Shown: positions 16,065-23,962 of the stretch, piece by piece
Layout: each line of letters starts with the position of its first letter
How positions within the stretch are numbered: position 1 is the first letter of the stretch
Assembly (NCBI GenBank): GCA_034668825.1
Contig: JAXDOR010000220.1
Location: 1 to 30,339, forward strand
Direction of reading: 5' to 3'
Length of the DNA: 30,339 bases
Source of the DNA: CANKHA01 sp034668825
GTDB taxonomy: Bacteria; Pseudomonadota; Alphaproteobacteria; Rhizobiales; Xanthobacteraceae
Program-made: the position numbers and the translations under genes
Notes under the pieces: generated by a model
The model's input: the letters and a program-made list of their open reading frames with translations, nothing else
The model's database searches: none
Told to the model about the DNA's origin: nothing

Positions 16065-17174
16065 ATGGCCGGCGTTACCATCGCGGAACTTTCCAAAAGC
16101 TACGGCGCGGGGTCCGAGATGCCGGCCGTCAGCGGCCTTAATCTGAACATCCACGACAACCAGTTCGTCACCTTGCTCGGCCCGAGCGGCTGCGGGAAAA
16201 CCACGACGCTGCGGCTGATCGCCGGCTACATGGCGCCCGATGCCGGCACCATCCATGTTGATGGCCGGCTGGTATCGTCGAAAGACACACTGGTCCTGCC
16301 GGAACACCGAGGCATGGGCATGGTGTTTCAGAACTATGCAGTTTGGCCGCACAAGACCGTATTCGAAAACGTCGTCTTCGGATTGCGCGTGCGCAAAGTG
16401 CCGAACGCCAAGGCGCGCGAGCAGGTCGAGAAAGCGTTGGCGCATGTCAACTTGTCCGGTTTTGAAAACCGCCTGCCGAATGAGCTCAGCGGCGGCCAAC
16501 AGCAGCGGGTGGCGCTGGCGCGCAGCTTGGTGGTCGAGCCGGAAATCCTGCTGCTGGACGAGCCGCTGAGCAATCTCGATGCCAAGCTACGTGAGCGCAT
16601 GCGCAGCGAGTTGAAACAGCTTCAACGCCGCACCGGCATCACTTTCATTTACGTGACGCATGACCAGGCGGAGGCGCTGGCGCTCTCGGATCAGATCGCT
16701 GTGATCTACGAGGGCCGGCTGCAGCAGTACGGAACGCCGCACGAGGTTTACTCAAAGCCTGCGAACCGCATCGTCGCGGATTTCATGGGCAACGTGAATT
16801 TGCTGCTGGCCACGCTTGTCGGCGCCGCCAACGGCAAAGGTACCTTACTGATCGGCGGCGAGCTTCGCGTCGATGCTATGCTCTCGGACGGAATGACTGC
16901 CGACAGCGACGTCGATGTCGCCATCCGGCCGGAAAACATCCTTCTCGGGCCGGCGGCGGAGATGGAAACATCGAATGCCAAGGCCAAGGTGAGCGAGCGC
17001 ACATTCCTCGGAAATTTCAACGAGTATCTGGTGACGCTCGGTTCGGGCCAAATACTCCGGGTGCAGACGCATCCGAGTCATCAATTCGCCGTCGGCGACA
17101 CCGTCGGCATCGCCATCGACTCGACACAGATCAGCATTTTTCCGCGGAGCGGAAATGCTGGCACTGTTCAATAA
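16065..17174 (+). CDS. ABC importer ATP-binding protein (FbpC/PotA-like)
   Basis: This 369-aa cytoplasmic ATPase powers the permease encoded just upstream. Motifs are complete: Walker A GPSGCGKTT (residues 39-47), Q-loop FQNYAVWPH (Q89), signature LSGGQQQRVALARSL (141 onward), Walker B LLLDEP (162-167) and switch His199 in YVTHDQAEAL. The C-terminal ~120 residues match a TOBE-type regulatory domain (IRPENILLGP, then RTFLGNFNEYLV). I chose ATG 16065 (MAGVTIAELSKSYG) because the longer in-frame reading from 16011 lies within the permease gene. GGGGA precedes the start. Confidence 0.93.
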   Translation: MAGVTIAELSKSYGAGSEMPAVSGLNLNIHDNQFVTLLGPSGCGKTTTLRLIAGYMAPDAGTIHVDGRLVSSKDTLVLPEHRGMGMVFQNYAVWPHKTVFENVVFGLRVRKVPNAKAREQVEKALAHVNLSGFENRLPNELSGGQQQRVALARSLVVEPEILLLDEPLSNLDAKLRERMRSELKQLQRRTGITFIYVTHDQAEALALSDQIAVIYEGRLQQYGTPHEVYSKPANRIVADFMGNVNLLLATLVGAANGKGTLLIGGELRVDAMLSDGMTADSDVDVAIRPENILLGPAAEMETSNAKAKVSERTFLGNFNEYLVTLGSGQILRVQTHPSHQFAVGDTVGIAIDSTQISIFPRSGNAGTVQ

Positions 17175-17208
17175 TAAGCGATGTGTAAAACAATAACGGG
17201 AGGAAAAG

Positions 17209-18231
17209 ATGAAGAACAGCATTCAACGTACAGCCTTGCCGCTGCTCGCCATGGCCGCATGGCTCGCCGGCACAAGTGTGCGCGCCGCCGATGCGGTGGA
17301 CGTGGCGGCAGCAAAAAAAGAAGGCAAGGTCGTCTGGTATACCTCGACCCCGATCGAAACCGCGAACAAGCTCGCAAAAATGTTCGAAGCGCAGAGCGGT
17401 TTGAAGGTCGAACTATTCCGCTCCGGCGGCTCGGCCATTATCAGCCGCTTCCTGCAGGAGCAGCAGGCTGGCCGTGTTGCCGTGGACGTGCTCACCACCT
17501 CCGATCCAGCCGCCGCTTCGGCGATGACGAAGAAAGGAACCTTTGTCGCTTTCAAGCCTGCGAATTTCGACAAGGTGCCGGACGTCGCCAAGGACGTAAA
17601 TGGCAACTATATCGCCCAGCGCCTCAACATGATGACGCTCTTCGTGCGCACCGACAAAATGCCGGCGGCGGACGCGCCCAAAGCTTGGGCGGACGCCACC
17701 GACCCGAAATACAAGGGCAAGCTGATCATGTCCGATCCTTCGTTCACCTCGCTGCAGTTGATGGTGATCGCGGCGCTGTCGAAGAAATTTGGCTGGGACT
17801 ATTACGAGAAGCTGCACAAGAACGACACCATGGTGGTCGAAGGCAACCAGCAGATCGTCGATAACCTCAAGCGCGGCGAGCGCCTGGTCGCGGTCGGGGC
17901 GCTGGACTCCTATGCCGCCGATGCGCGCAAGGAAGGCCATCCCGTCGCCACGGTCTATCCGACGGAAGGCACCTTCATCATCCCCTCGCCCACGTCGATC
18001 ATCAAAGGTTCGCCGAATCCGAACGCCGCCAAGCTCTTTGCGGAGTTCATGCTCAGCGAGGACGCGCAGAAGCTTTTCCCGGAGGACGGCGGCTATGCGG
18101 CGCGCACGGATGTTGCTGCGCCTAAGGGGAATCCTGCGCTGGCCGAGGTGAAAGCGATTCCAATCGATTACGACGACGTGGAAAAACAAACCCCCGCCAT
18201 CAAGAAGAAGTTCAACGAGATTTTCCAGTAA
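17209..18231 (+). CDS. Periplasmic binding protein of the importer, copy 1 (AfuA/COG1840-like)
   Basis: This is a 340-aa secreted solute-binding protein. A signal peptide ends near residue 26 (LAGTSVRA-AD). The mature start AAAKKEGKVVWYTSTPIE is typical of AfuA/FbpA-type class 2 binding proteins. DPKYKGKLIMSDPSF and GSPNPNAAKLFAEFMLSEDA are further family marks. I see no tyrosine pair in the place used for Fe(III) by FbpA, so iron as ligand is unproven; other anionic ligands such as phosphonates fit equally well. A strong ribosome binding site (GGGAGGAAAAG) suggests high expression. It lies 34 bases after the ATPase and 43 bases before the hydrolase. Confidence 0.93.
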   Translation: MKNSIQRTALPLLAMAAWLAGTSVRAADAVDVAAAKKEGKVVWYTSTPIETANKLAKMFEAQSGLKVELFRSGGSAIISRFLQEQQAGRVAVDVLTTSDPAAASAMTKKGTFVAFKPANFDKVPDVAKDVNGNYIAQRLNMMTLFVRTDKMPAADAPKAWADATDPKYKGKLIMSDPSFTSLQLMVIAALSKKFGWDYYEKLHKNDTMVVEGNQQIVDNLKRGERLVAVGALDSYAADARKEGHPVATVYPTEGTFIIPSPTSIIKGSPNPNAAKLFAEFMLSEDAQKLFPEDGGYAARTDVAAPKGNPALAEVKAIPIDYDDVEKQTPAIKKKFNEIFQ

Positions 18232-18274
18232 CGAGAACCGCCCGCTTCGCGGACGCGCAAGACAAGGTGAAGGA

Positions 18275-19204
18275 ATGAGCAAAGAAACAGTTGCGTCGGC
18301 GGAGACAATCGCTGGCCATGAGCATTGGACCACCAAAGGCGAGGTCAAGCTTTTCCTCTGGGAAAAATGCATCGGCGATCCCGCCAAGGCGAAAGGTATC
18401 GTCTTCTTCGTCCATGGCTCGTCGATGGCGTCGCAGCCGACGTTCGACTTGCAGGTGCCGGGACGGCCGGATTCTTCGGTGATGGATTGGTTCGCCAAGC
18501 GCGGCTACGACACCTGGTGCGTAGACATGGAGGGCTATGGCCGCTCCACCAAGGACCGCGACAACAATTCCGACATCTCCCAGGGCGCCGACGACCTCGC
18601 CGTCGCCGCCACATACATTCGCAAGCTGCGCGGCGAGAGACCGTTCCTGGTTTACGGCATTTCGTCGGGCGCGCTGCGGGCGGCGCTATTCGCCCAGCGG
18701 AATCCAGAAATGGTTGGCCGCATCGCACTTGATGCCATGGTCTGGACCGGCGAAGGCAGTCCCACGCTCGACGAGCGCAAGAAAAAGCTCGCCGAGTTCA
18801 AGGCGAAGAACCGCCGGCCGATCGACAAGCCATTCGTCTATTCCATCTTCAACCGCGATCACCCCGGCACCGCCGAGGATAAGGTAATCGAAGCCTTCGC
18901 CGACGCGATCCTAGCCCTCGACAGCTCGATGCCGACCGGCACTTATGTCGATATGTGCTCGAGGCTTCCGGTGGTCGATCCGGAAAAGATCACGATGCCG
19001 ACGATCGTCATGCGCGGCCAGTGGGACGGCATCGCCGGAATGGATGACCTTTTGGAATTCTTCAAGCGTCTGCCGAGCCCGGACAAGCATTTCGCGGTCA
19101 TGCCCGGCATTTCGCACGCGAGTTTCCAGCAGAAGAACTACATGCTGGTCTATCACATTTTATGGAATTTCTTCACGCAGCCGGCACCCATCTATCGCGG
19201 ATAA
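18275..19204 (+). CDS. Serine alpha/beta hydrolase within the importer operon
   Basis: This is a 309-aa alpha/beta-hydrolase-fold enzyme without a signal peptide, so probably cytoplasmic. The oxyanion-hole strand is FFVHGSS (residues 44-50). The nucleophile elbow is G128-I-S130-S-G132. The catalytic acid is probably D251 (RGQWDG) and the histidine H281 (GISHASF). A cap-like insertion rich in lysine spans about 165-205. The gene sits 43 bases after binding protein 1 and before its paralogue, so it may hydrolyse an ester or amide brought in by the transporter; that is inference. The nucleophile is serine, so it is not a haloacetate dehalogenase, which would use aspartate. Confidence 0.9.
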   Translation: MSKETVASAETIAGHEHWTTKGEVKLFLWEKCIGDPAKAKGIVFFVHGSSMASQPTFDLQVPGRPDSSVMDWFAKRGYDTWCVDMEGYGRSTKDRDNNSDISQGADDLAVAATYIRKLRGERPFLVYGISSGALRAALFAQRNPEMVGRIALDAMVWTGEGSPTLDERKKKLAEFKAKNRRPIDKPFVYSIFNRDHPGTAEDKVIEAFADAILALDSSMPTGTYVDMCSRLPVVDPEKITMPTIVMRGQWDGIAGMDDLLEFFKRLPSPDKHFAVMPGISHASFQQKNYMLVYHILWNFFTQPAPIYRG

Positions 19205-19432
19205 CATCGCGGTCTTGCACCGGGGTAAGGATAGTGGAGATGCATCGAGCCGTAGTTAACCCACGATGTCTTAGTTCAATTGCAACGTATGTTTAATTTA
19301 ATCACAACCTCCACACGCTTCGTCTTTTCCAGTAAGGCCCAACTAGTACGCTCCCCCTTCGGTACAGCCGCGACCGCGATCCATAGCTGCGGATCAGCGA
19401 CTCGTGCCTGAGCGCCAAAGGGGAAATTAAGA
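19205..19432 (+). other. 228-bp gap between the hydrolase and binding protein 2
   Basis: An AT-rich patch at about 19271-19305 (TTCAATTGCAACGTATG, then TTTAATTTAATC) stands out in GC-rich surroundings and could be a promoter for the second binding protein. The spacing of candidate -35 and -10 hexamers is not convincing. A 40-codon plus-strand ORF (19290-19412) and a minus-strand ORF reading out of the binding protein gene have no ribosome binding site or recognisable product. I do not call them genes. Confidence 0.35.
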
Positions 19433-20506
19433 ATGTCGAACATATCTTGGCGCATGCGCTGCCTTATGTTGGCCGCGGGCGCTTTTTTTGCTTCCGTTGC
19501 CGGAGCGCTGGCAGGCGACCCGACCGATCTTGCAGCAGCTAAGCAGGAGGGAAAGGTCGTCTGGTACACTTCAACACCGATAGCGACGGCAAATAGACTG
19601 GCCAAACTATTCGAGACCAAAACCGGCGTGAAAGTCGACATGTTCCGCACCGGCGGCTCCGCTCTTGTCGGCCGCTTCCTGCACGAAATCTCGACCGCCA
19701 TCATTTCCGTGGACGTTCTTACCACTTCCGATCCTGCGGCCGTCGCGGCTATGGCGAAGCAAGGCATCTTCGTGCCGTTCAAGCCTGCCGGATTCGAGCA
19801 GGTTCCCGATGTGGCGAAAGACGACGACGGCGCTTATGTCGCCCAACGTTTGAACGTCATGACACTGTTTGTGCGCACCGACAAACTTAGCCCGAGCGAC
19901 ACTCCCAGAACTTGGGCCTCCCTCACCGATCCGAAATACAAAGGCATGATGGTGATGGCGAATCCTTCTTTCACCGCATTGCAATTAATCGAAATCGTCA
20001 CCCTCTCGAAGAAGTTGGGCTGGGATTATTTCGAGAAGCTGCAGAAGAACGACATCATGATCGTTGAAGGTAACGAACAAGTGGTCGCCGCGCTCAAATC
20101 CGGCCAGCGGCTTATTGGGGTGGGTGCCAACGACGTCTATGCGAAAAACGCCCGTCAGGATGGATACACCATCGGTTCGATCTATCCGACCGAGGGGGTC
20201 TTCCTCATTCCCTCGCCGAGCGCTGTGGTAAAGGGCTCGCCGCATCCGAACGCGGCCAAGCTGTTTGCAGAATTCATGTTGAGCGAAGAAGCGCAGAGGC
20301 TATTTCCGCAGGACGGCGGCTTCGCGGCGCGCATGGACATTCCAGCTCCCAGCGGAAGTCCGGATCTTGGCTCCATCAAAGCCCTTCGTGTCGACTATGG
20401 TCAGGTCACCAGGGAAGAAGCGAGCATCAAGCGCCAATTCAACGATCTCTTCGGCGCCACGACCGGCAGCGGGTCGTCACGTTACAGATCCCGCGAAATG
20501 CCTTGA
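19433..20506 (+). CDS. Periplasmic binding protein, copy 2 (paralogue of 17209-18231)
   Basis: This is a 357-aa secreted binding protein of the same family as the upstream copy. Most positions agree along the whole length, for example EGKVVWYTSTPI, VDVLTTSDPAA, RLNVMTLFVRTDK and GSPHPNAAKLFAEFMLSE. A signal peptide ends near residue 27 (GALA-GD). Its C-terminal tail (TTGSGSSRYRSREMP) is longer than in copy 1. It may be part of the operon or have its own promoter in the 228-bp gap before it, which contains an AT-rich patch (19271-19305). Its last 25 bases overlap the 3' end of queD on the other strand. Confidence 0.92.
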   Translation: MSNISWRMRCLMLAAGAFFASVAGALAGDPTDLAAAKQEGKVVWYTSTPIATANRLAKLFETKTGVKVDMFRTGGSALVGRFLHEISTAIISVDVLTTSDPAAVAAMAKQGIFVPFKPAGFEQVPDVAKDDDGAYVAQRLNVMTLFVRTDKLSPSDTPRTWASLTDPKYKGMMVMANPSFTALQLIEIVTLSKKLGWDYFEKLQKNDIMIVEGNEQVVAALKSGQRLIGVGANDVYAKNARQDGYTIGSIYPTEGVFLIPSPSAVVKGSPHPNAAKLFAEFMLSEEAQRLFPQDGGFAARMDIPAPSGSPDLGSIKALRVDYGQVTREEASIKRQFNDLFGATTGSGSSRYRSREMP

Positions 20507-20862
20507 CCCGGCCGATAGGTACAGGCCTCGTTGCAGCTATCGCGATAGACGGTGACCCGCGTCACCGGCCCGATATGCCGTATCTGCTCGCAGATGAAAC
20601 GCGCAAGGTTCTCGAGCGTCGGCGGCCCCAGCGCGTCAATGCGGTTCAATAGCTTGTGATCAAGCATTCGCCGCACATCGGCGACCGCAGCTTCAAATTT
20701 TCCAAGATCAACGATCATGCCGGTGTTGCGATCGGGGCTGCCTTCGACCGCAACGTCGGCGCGGAATGAGTGGCCGTGAACCTCCTCGGCGGTGGCACCA
20801 AGCGTCGTGCCGGCGAGCGTGTGCGCCGCCTCGAAGTGAAAAGATTTAGTCAACTCCCACAT
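20482..20862 (-). CDS. queD: 6-carboxy-5,6,7,8-tetrahydropterin synthase family protein without catalytic Cys
   Basis: This 126-aa T-fold enzyme would convert dihydroneopterin triphosphate to 6-carboxytetrahydropterin, the second step toward preQ0 and queuosine. Zinc ligands H14 (FHFEAAH), H29 and H31 (VHGHSF) are intact, as is the LD68H69 pair. The cysteine of the usual C-x3-HGH motif is replaced by Ala25 (TAEEVHGH). The pterin-anchoring glutamate near the C-terminus appears as Asp108 (YRDSCNEACTY). Rhizobial homologues I recall share the HGH context without Cys, so this may be a lineage-specific form. The start overlaps the queE stop by one base (TGATG), giving a queE-queD operon. Confidence 0.88.
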   Translation of the reverse strand: MWELTKSFHFEAAHTLAGTTLGATAEEVHGHSFRADVAVEGSPDRNTGMIVDLGKFEAAVADVRRMLDHKLLNRIDALGPPTLENLARFICEQIRHIGPVTRVTVYRDSCNEACTYRPGQGISRDL

Positions 20863-21494
20863 CAGCGAATTCCAATCGTCTTGTGCGTTTGTAGGCTAAG
20901 CCGCCACTGCGGATGCCGCAGACAATATTCGACCGCTTCCGATGTATTGGAGGCGAGGTCCGGCCCGTCTATCGGTTGCAAGGAAAAGCGTTCGAAAGCA
21001 AGGCTGGAAAAATCCTCGGGCGCCGCGCCGGGCTGCGGATAGGCAAGCTTCAGTTCCTGGCCGCTCCGCACCCGAAGTTCGGTACCCGCCTTGGGACTGA
21101 CACAGAGCCAATCGAGCCCGGCAGGCGGATCGAGTGTGCCGTTGGTTTCAACGGCAATGGTAAAGTAACGACCGTGCAAGGCGTTCACGAGCGCATCGTC
21201 CACCTGGAGCAGCGGTTCTCCGCCGGTCAGCACGACCCATCGCTGTTCCTTTGTAGGTCCCCACTCATCTTCGATGACATCCGCAAGGTCCTCGGCGCTG
21301 GCGTAGCGTCCGCCGCGGGTGCCATCCATGCCGACAAAATCCGTGTCGCAAAACTGGCACTGCGCGGAACCGCGGTCAGCCTCCTGCCCGGACCATAAAT
21401 TGCATCCGGCGAAGCGGCAGAACACGGCGACGCGCCCGGCATGGGCGCCTTCGCCCTGCAGGGTCAAGAAAACCTCTTTCACCGCATAACTCAC
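20862..21494 (-). CDS. queE: 7-carboxy-7-deazaguanine synthase (radical SAM)
   Basis: This 210-aa radical SAM enzyme rearranges 6-carboxytetrahydropterin to 7-carboxy-7-deazaguanine. The cluster motif is the C-x14-C-x2-C type: C31, C46 and C49 (FAGCNLWSG, then CQFCDTDFVG). LTGGEPLLQ (SAM-binding GGEP, 91-94) and VETNGT follow, then VSPKAG and QPIDGP. It closely resembles the Burkholderia multivorans form. I placed the start at the GTG 21492-21494 (VSYAVKEVFLTLQGEG), preceded by AGAGATGAG-like purines. Longer in-frame readings run antisense through the beta-propeller gene. queC and queF are not in the window. Confidence 0.93.
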   Translation of the reverse strand: MSYAVKEVFLTLQGEGAHAGRVAVFCRFAGCNLWSGQEADRGSAQCQFCDTDFVGMDGTRGGRYASAEDLADVIEDEWGPTKEQRWVVLTGGEPLLQVDDALVNALHGRYFTIAVETNGTLDPPAGLDWLCVSPKAGTELRVRSGQELKLAYPQPGAAPEDFSSLAFERFSLQPIDGPDLASNTSEAVEYCLRHPQWRLSLQTHKTIGIR

Positions 21495-21611
21495 AACGTC
21501 AGGCTCATCTCTGAATGTCTGGAGGCCTCGCCTCTCGGCTACGAATGGCCCGCCTGTATGTCGGTCAAGAGATGCTATTGTGCAAGAAAATTTGCCTAGA
21601 GGAGGATCGCC

Positions 21612-22631
21612 ATGACGCGTATAGCCGCCGCCCTCACTCTCTTTGTTGCGCTCGTCGCGCCCGCCTTCGCGGCCGACCCGAGCTACAAGATCGTCGAGCG
21701 CTTCCAGATGCCGGATGGCGGCTGGGACTATGCCGCCTCCGATGCCGACAAAGGCCGTATCTACTGGGCGAGAGCCAGCGGCGCCACGGATGTCATCGAC
21801 GTGAAGACGGGCAAGCTGTCGCAGCTCAAGAGCACTGGTAATTCGCATCTTGCTGTGCCGGTGCCGGGCACCACTTTGATCGTGCTGCCGATGCGGGTTC
21901 CCGCCAAAACTGCCCGCATCGTCGACACCGCGACGGACAAAGTGGTGGCCGATCTGCCCGCCGGCGACGCACCGGACGCAGCGATCTACGACCCATTCTC
22001 CAAGCACGTGTTCATTATCAACCACAACAGCAGCAACGTGACCGAAATCGACGCGCTGGCGGCGGATGTGGTCGCGACAATTCCCGTCGGCGGCGGCAAA
22101 CTGGAATTCGCCGATGCCGACGGCATGGGACGTGTCTTCGTCAATGTCCAAGCCGCGGGCGAGATCGCCGTGGTCGACGTCAAAGCGCAGAAGGTGACAG
22201 GGCGCTATAAGATGGCGGGGTGCGAGGACGCCTCCGGCCTCGCCTATGCTGGCAAGTCCAAGCTCTTGATCGCGTCCTGCGGCAACGGCGTGGCCAAAGT
22301 GCTTGCAGCCGATACCGGCAAGGAGGTCGCTTCGATCCCAATCGGCAGAGGGCCGGACGCAGTGATCTACGATCCGGTACGCCAGATCGCGTTCATTCCA
22401 TGTGGTATCGACGGCACCTTAGAAGTCATTTCGGTTGCCGATGCGGCGCGTGTCGCCTCGATTCAACGCTTGCCTACACAGATATTGGTGCGTAGCGGAG
22501 CGGTCGATCCGCGGTCTGGACGCCTCTATTTGATGGCGGCGCAGTCCGATCCGACGAAGCCGACCGGCGGCGGAGGACGCCCGACACCGAAGGACGGCAC
22601 ATTCGAGATGCTCGTGATCGCACCGCAATGA
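21612..22631 (+). CDS. Secreted YncE-like beta-propeller protein
   Basis: This is a 339-aa exported protein with a clean signal peptide (MTRIAAALTLFVALVAPAFA, cleavage before AD). It carries repeated 40-residue blades of the YVTN/YncE type. Repeat cores are APDAAIYDPFSKHVFIINHN, then VATIPVGGGKLEFADADG and GPDAVIYDPVRQIAFIPCGI. Six or seven blades fit the length. Cysteines at the blade containing AGCEDASG and IASCGNG could form a disulfide. A strong ribosome binding site (GAGGAGG) precedes the ATG. Family members occur as periplasmic binding or scaffold proteins; no enzymatic role can be assigned. It is divergent from queE with 117 bases between them. Confidence 0.88.
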   Translation: MTRIAAALTLFVALVAPAFAADPSYKIVERFQMPDGGWDYAASDADKGRIYWARASGATDVIDVKTGKLSQLKSTGNSHLAVPVPGTTLIVLPMRVPAKTARIVDTATDKVVADLPAGDAPDAAIYDPFSKHVFIINHNSSNVTEIDALAADVVATIPVGGGKLEFADADGMGRVFVNVQAAGEIAVVDVKAQKVTGRYKMAGCEDASGLAYAGKSKLLIASCGNGVAKVLAADTGKEVASIPIGRGPDAVIYDPVRQIAFIPCGIDGTLEVISVADAARVASIQRLPTQILVRSGAVDPRSGRLYLMAAQSDPTKPTGGGGRPTPKDGTFEMLVIAPQ

Positions 22632-22658
22632 TCCTGTGACAGCAGTGCGTCAAGATCG

Positions 22659-23150
22659 TCAGACTTCTTTTCCGATTAGGCGGTCAAGAGAATAGCGCCC
22701 GCCGCCGCGGAAGAAGATGGCTGTGCATAGCAGCAGCCATAGCAACGCATATTCGTACCCCTTGCTGGTCCAGAAATAACCGTTCGGCCACAGCCACAGT
22801 GTGATGATCACCGCCATCTCGATCCAGATCAGCGCCGCCATGAGGCGCGTGAAGAGGCCGAGTGCCAAACACGCTGCCGCGGCGAATTCAACGAAGACGA
22901 CGATGTAAGCCAAAACCTGCGGAAACGGCAGACCATGCGCCGCGATGCTGTCGCCCTCAATGGCGTTCGCGCGGAAAAATAATTTTTGCACGCCATGGGG
23001 AAACAGCACCGCGCCGGTGCAGAAGCGCATGAAGGCGTAGCTGTATGGTGAGAATTTTCCATAGAGCCGCGCAAGGCGTGGGAAAATCAGCCTGCGCGGG
23101 TCGATATCCGCATCCGGGTCCATTTCGTCTCCCTTTCCGACAGCCTTCAT
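22659..23150 (-). CDS. DoxX-family membrane protein
   Basis: This 163-aa inner-membrane protein has four helices. The DoxX pattern is seen in FMRFCTGAVLFPHGVQKLFF, then YIVVFVEFAAAACLALGLFT and MAALIWIEMAVIITLWLWPNG. DoxX-type proteins often accompany redox enzymes, but their biochemical role is poorly defined. The first ATG overlaps the SDR stop (ATGA). An alternative start nine codons later (23123, MDPDADIDPR) has a better ribosome binding site (AAGGGAG five bases upstream) and may be the true start. It is the last gene of the three-gene set transcribed leftward from 24997. Confidence 0.9.
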   Translation of the reverse strand: MKAVGKGDEMDPDADIDPRRLIFPRLARLYGKFSPYSYAFMRFCTGAVLFPHGVQKLFFRANAIEGDSIAAHGLPFPQVLAYIVVFVEFAAAACLALGLFTRLMAALIWIEMAVIITLWLWPNGYFWTSKGYEYALLWLLLCTAIFFRGGGRYSLDRLIGKEV

Positions 23151-23947
23151 CCCTGCTTCGGCAAAACGGACTTGAAAGCCAGATAGCCGCCGTCGAGCAA
23201 AAGGTCCGCGCCAGTCATGAATGACGATTCCTCGGACGCCAGGAACAGTGCACCCGCCGCTATTTCCTCGACGCGTCCGGTGCGGCCAAGCAGATGATAA
23301 GGCCCGCGGGCCTGATTGGCGGCTTCCCGGCTACCAAAACGGCGTACCGTCCGCGCGGTATCGACGCCGCCCGGCGATAGTGAATTGACGCGGATTCCAT
23401 CTTGAGCATGGTCTACGGCGAGACACTTGGTGAATTGGATCAGCGCCGCCTTGCTGGTTGAATAAGGCGCCCGGCCGGCAACGCCGATCTGCCCAAGCTG
23501 GGAAGCTATATTGACGATGGTGCCGCCACCGGCCTTGCGGATTTCGGGCACCGCGTATTTGCAGGTCAGGAAAGCGCCGGTGAGGTTGACGGCAAGTGCC
23601 TCATTCCACTGCTCCACGGTCAAGGTCTCGACGGTGCCATCCGGCGTGACCGCGGCCGCGACATTAACAAGCGTGGTCAGCGTCCCAAATGCTTCGACGG
23701 CGCATTGAACCGCTTGCTGTGCCTGAACCGGGACGGAGACATTGGCTTGGATCGCGCGCGCTTGGCCACCGGAGTTTCTAATGTCCTCGGCGGCGCGCTC
23801 GGCACTCTCTCCTCTGATATCGGCCACTACGACCGCAGCGCCTTCAGCGACAAAGCGTCGGGCAATTGCTCCGCCAATTTCACCGCCGCCGCCCGTCACC
23901 ACGGCGACGCGGCCTTGGAGCAAACGCTTCACCTCGCCGGCTGACAT
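23147..23947 (-). CDS. Short-chain dehydrogenase/reductase (SDR)
   Basis: This 266-aa classical SDR oxidoreductase has the NAD(P) motif TGGGGEIG (18-25). Asp43 in VVADI suggests NAD preference. The catalytic set is N121, S149 (NIASQ), Y162 and K166 (PYSTSKAA). The usual NNAG is NVAAA here. The C-terminus ITGADLLLDGG-like text (MTGADLLLDGGYLAF) is standard. The substrate is unknown. It lies between a TctC-type binding protein (15 bases upstream) and the DoxX gene (four-base overlap), implying a common transcript. Confidence 0.93.
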   Translation of the reverse strand: MSAGEVKRLLQGRVAVVTGGGGEIGGAIARRFVAEGAAVVVADIRGESAERAAEDIRNSGGQARAIQANVSVPVQAQQAVQCAVEAFGTLTTLVNVAAAVTPDGTVETLTVEQWNEALAVNLTGAFLTCKYAVPEIRKAGGGTIVNIASQLGQIGVAGRAPYSTSKAALIQFTKCLAVDHAQDGIRVNSLSPGGVDTARTVRRFGSREAANQARGPYHLLGRTGRVEEIAAGALFLASEESSFMTGADLLLDGGYLAFKSVLPKQG

Positions 23948-23962
23948 GCTCGCATCCCCGCG

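Noticed and set aside
17413..18498. 361-codon minus-strand frame opposite binding protein 1
   Set aside because: It is antisense to two well-supported genes and its composition is that of a shadow frame; no motif is present.
18275..19204. Hydrolase as a fluoroacetate dehalogenase that would pair with the FlK-like thioesterase
   Set aside because: Haloacetate dehalogenases use an aspartate nucleophile; this protein has GISSG with serine, so the tempting fluoroacetate pathway is not supported.
19276..19782. 168-codon minus-strand frame running through the gap before binding protein 2
   Set aside because: Mostly antisense to the binding protein gene; the part in the gap looks protein-like by eye but matches nothing I know and lacks a start of its own.
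20862..22151. A 429-aa fusion protein extending QueE upstream
   Set aside because: The extra N-terminus is antisense to the secreted beta-propeller gene; QueE homology begins at the GTG at 21494.
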